Shown here in pieces: positions 62,377 to 64,000 of a stretch of 64,000 nucleotides of DNA. Position 1 is the first letter of the stretch; the number at the start of each line of letters is the position of its first letter. A program made the position numbers and the translations under genes. Below the pieces are notes generated by a model. That model saw nothing but the letters and a program-made list of their open reading frames with translations. It made no database searches and was not told where the DNA came from. The DNA is from Flavobacterium sp. SLB02 (GTDB lineage: Bacteria > Bacteroidota > Bacteroidia > Flavobacteriales > Flavobacteriaceae): assembly GCF_009664855.1 (NCBI RefSeq), contig NZ_CP045928.1, forward strand, positions 4,589,186 through 4,653,185, given 5' to 3'.

Positions 62377-62958
62377 CTATTCTTTATTTTTTAATGAATC
62401 AGTTATCTCATTCATTCTTTTAACTTTTTCTTCAAAATTCCCTTTTAAAGTTTTCCTATATTCATTGAGGTTTTCCACCATTTTATTGATATCCTCAGGA
62501 ATTACTTCTTCAAAAAACTCCCGTAGCCTTTTAGCTGTTGTTGGCGATTTTCCGTTGGTCGAAATGGCAATTTTTACATTTCCTTTCGTTACAATTCCGC
62601 CCAAATAATAATCACATAAATCCGGCGTATCGGCAATATTGCATATCAAATAACGCTTTCGGGATAAATCGTATACCTTTTTATTGACTTTTAAATCATC
62701 GGTACAAGCGATTACCATGTGACGCTTTTTGAGCATTTTTTTCTTAAACTTTGATTTTGTTAATGTAATCGAAGGATGTTTATCAGCTAAAACCTTTATT
62801 TCTAAATGGAAATTTGGCGCTACAACCTCAACATTTGCATTGGGACTCGACTTTAGTAAAAAAGAAAGCTTTTCTAACCCAACATTTCCTCCTCCAACAA
62901 TTAAAACATTCAGATTGTGAAGTTTTAAGAATATTGGATATAATTCATTCTGTTCCAT
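62377..62958 (-). CDS. Siroheme synthase dehydrogenase/ferrochelatase (Met8/CysG-N type)
   Basis: 193 residues. NAD site VGGGNVGLEKLSFLL (about 20) and the CysG-N/Met8 pattern VVAPNFHLEIKV, VIACTDDLKVN, LICNIADTPDLCDYYLGG (about 103-122) and GKSPTTAKRLREFFEE (about 150). It oxidises precorrin-2 to sirohydrochlorin and inserts Fe to make siroheme, the cofactor of assimilatory sulfite and nitrite reductase. No uroporphyrinogen methyltransferase domain is attached; that activity is in the separate cobA gene, upstream on the same strand. Confidence 0.92.
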   Translation of the reverse strand: MEQNELYPIFLKLHNLNVLIVGGGNVGLEKLSFLLKSSPNANVEVVAPNFHLEIKVLADKHPSITLTKSKFKKKMLKKRHMVIACTDDLKVNKKVYDLSRKRYLICNIADTPDLCDYYLGGIVTKGNVKIAISTNGKSPTTAKRLREFFEEVIPEDINKMVENLNEYRKTLKGNFEEKVKRMNEITDSLKNKE

Positions 62959-63059
62959 TTTATTTTATTTTCATCCAATCAAAATTAGATGATTTTTATT
63001 TTATCAAATTAAATTCAGCCTTTTTTAACCTAATAAATTTAATTCCATACCTCCATCAG

Positions 63060-63100
63060 TTTAAAACCCGACGCTATAATATGGATCGTTCCTTCGGAAC
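63060..63100 (+). repeat. AACCCGACGCTATAATATG / GTTCCTTCGGAAC repeat, copy 2
   Basis: Same layout as 62323-62370. It lies between cobA (stop at 63106) and the siroheme dehydrogenase gene. Confidence 0.75.
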
Positions 63101-63105
63101 TTTTA

Positions 63106-63882
63106 TTATCGGACGATTTCTTTTGACAAAAATTCTTCGTAAAATCCTTTTAACTTGTTGCTTTCGCGAACCACATTTCCCAGAACGATAATTGCTGGCG
63201 AACTTAATTTTTGCTGTTTTACAACTTCTAAAATTGAATCTACTGTTCCAACTCCTACTTTTTCTTCGGCTGTTGTTCCGTTTTGAATGATCGCAACGGG
63301 TAAATCTCCTTTATCTTCTTTTTGAAACAAATCGATAATTTGAGGCAATTTGTGCATTCCCATCAAAATAACAACCGTTGCAGATGATTGTGCGGCCAAA
63401 GCTACATCTGAAGATAATTTCCTATCTGAAGTTGTTCCTGTAATCGCCCAAAAGCTTTCTGAAACGCCTCTTTTGGTAATCGAAATTCCCTGACTTGCCG
63501 GAACTGCAACCACTGAAGATATTCCAGGAACTACAACTGTCGGGATTCCGAAACTTTCGATAAATTCTATTTCTTCGCTTCCGCGTCCAAAAATAAACGG
63601 ATCTCCACCTTTTAATCTTACTACGTTTCCGTAGGTTAACGCATTATCTACAATCAACTGATTGATTTGATCTTGCGTGTAAGCGTGATTTCCTATTTTT
63701 TTTCCAACAAAAATTTTGATGGCATTTTTAGGAGCGTGCGCAAATATTTCGTCATTCGCCAAGGCATCGTACAAAACCACATTCGCTTCAGCAAGGGCTT
63801 TTACAGCTTTCAGCGTAAGCAAATCCGGATCTCCGGGACCAGCGCCAACTAAAGTTACTTTGGGTTTTATTGTATTATGCAT
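63106..63882 (-). CDS. cobA: Uroporphyrinogen-III C-methyltransferase
   Basis: 258 residues. SAM-dependent tetrapyrrole methylase fold: VGAGPGDPDLLTLKAVKAL (about 11-29), VRLKGGDPFIFGRGSEE (about 92), VVPGISSVVAVPA (about 117) and TVVILMGMHKL (about 168). It methylates uroporphyrinogen III twice to precorrin-2, the siroheme and B12 branch point. Its ATG overlaps the end of the upstream gene by eight bases. Downstream on the same strand is the gene for the next siroheme step. Confidence 0.95.
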   Translation of the reverse strand: MHNTIKPKVTLVGAGPGDPDLLTLKAVKALAEANVVLYDALANDEIFAHAPKNAIKIFVGKKIGNHAYTQDQINQLIVDNALTYGNVVRLKGGDPFIFGRGSEEIEFIESFGIPTVVVPGISSVVAVPASQGISITKRGVSESFWAITGTTSDRKLSSDVALAAQSSATVVILMGMHKLPQIIDLFQKEDKGDLPVAIIQNGTTAEEKVGVGTVDSILEVVKQQKLSSPAIIVLGNVVRESNKLKGFYEEFLSKEIVR

Positions 63883-64000
63883 TTGCTAATTCTTGAGCTC
63901 TGTATTTTTCTATGGTATCAAAAAATGAAATTCCTTGTTGAATGTATGCTTTCGCAAATGCTTCTGTAGGTTCATTTTGATTGATTTGATATACCAATTC
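63875..64000 (-). CDS. 3' end of the gene upstream of cobA, probably sulfite reductase
   Basis: Only the last 41 residues lie in the window (NEPTEAFAKAYIQQGISFFD, then TIEKYRAQELANA). The stop overlaps the cobA start by eight bases, so the two are translationally coupled. I infer a siroheme-dependent (nitrite/sulfite) reductase, because the cobA, siroheme dehydrogenase and ferredoxin reductase genes follow it. The visible tail alone does not prove this. Confidence 0.45.
   Translation of the reverse strand, partial: ELVYQINQNEPTEAFAKAYIQQGISFFDTIEKYRAQELANA

Noticed and set aside
1..64000. Prophage, integrative element or tRNA genes
   Set aside because: No integrase, transposase, phage structural gene, att-like site or cloverleaf sequence was found by eye on either strand.

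Overview
The window reads as the chromosome of a gliding Flavobacterium of the F. johnsoniae type; this is inferred, not tested. The evidence is low GC content, gliding genes gldA, gldD and gldE, flavobacterial promoters (TTG, then TAnnTTTG), A-rich leaders without Shine-Dalgarno sites, TonB-dependent receptors with carboxypeptidase-like plugs, and many short intergenic repeats. I found no tRNA, rRNA, prophage, transposase or CRISPR array.

Layout: 1-1094, truncated glycosyltransferase (-). 1177-4593, miaE and an AsmA-like protein. 4832-6115, unknown membrane protein. 6593-7428, rplU-rpmA with promoter and terminator. 7642-11137, a pair of M16 proteases (catalytic plus non-catalytic). 11214-12561, EamA transporter and a metal-binding lipoprotein. 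12726-16130, mutY-ssb-gldE-gldD (-). 16190-18540, HU, a 30-residue basic protein and RNase G. 18626-27259, PBP1C with an alpha-2-macroglobulin. 27568-28656, SUKH-type protein and tadA. 28717-30497, tandem zinc-ribbon/TonB_C paralogues of unknown role. 30534-33354, dxs and a DUF3078 protein. 33442-39533, dgt, then pflA, pflB and an OFA-type transporter. 40149-41774, a beta-barrel protein and gldA. 42274-44397, a TonB-dependent receptor. 44784-49752, a three-gene operon whose order and domains match the Bacteroides XusABC xenosiderophore system. 50036-53634, PLP decarboxylase, DAACS symporter and methyltransferase. 53764-59822, methionine synthesis: a SAM-I (S-box) riboswitch, a split metH whose halves are separated by an unrelated gene, then metF. 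60149-64000, a lipoprotein and a siroheme/sulfite-reduction cluster (ferredoxin-NADP reductase, siroheme dehydrogenase, cobA, end of a probable sulfite reductase).

Most of the window is housekeeping. The points that most deserve follow-up are the Xus-like operon, the S-box riboswitch with its unusually long leader ahead of the interrupted metH, the duplicated zinc-ribbon/TonB_C proteins, the conserved 30-residue basic protein next to HU, and several dispersed families of structured intergenic repeats, some of which sit inside operons or directly before start codons.
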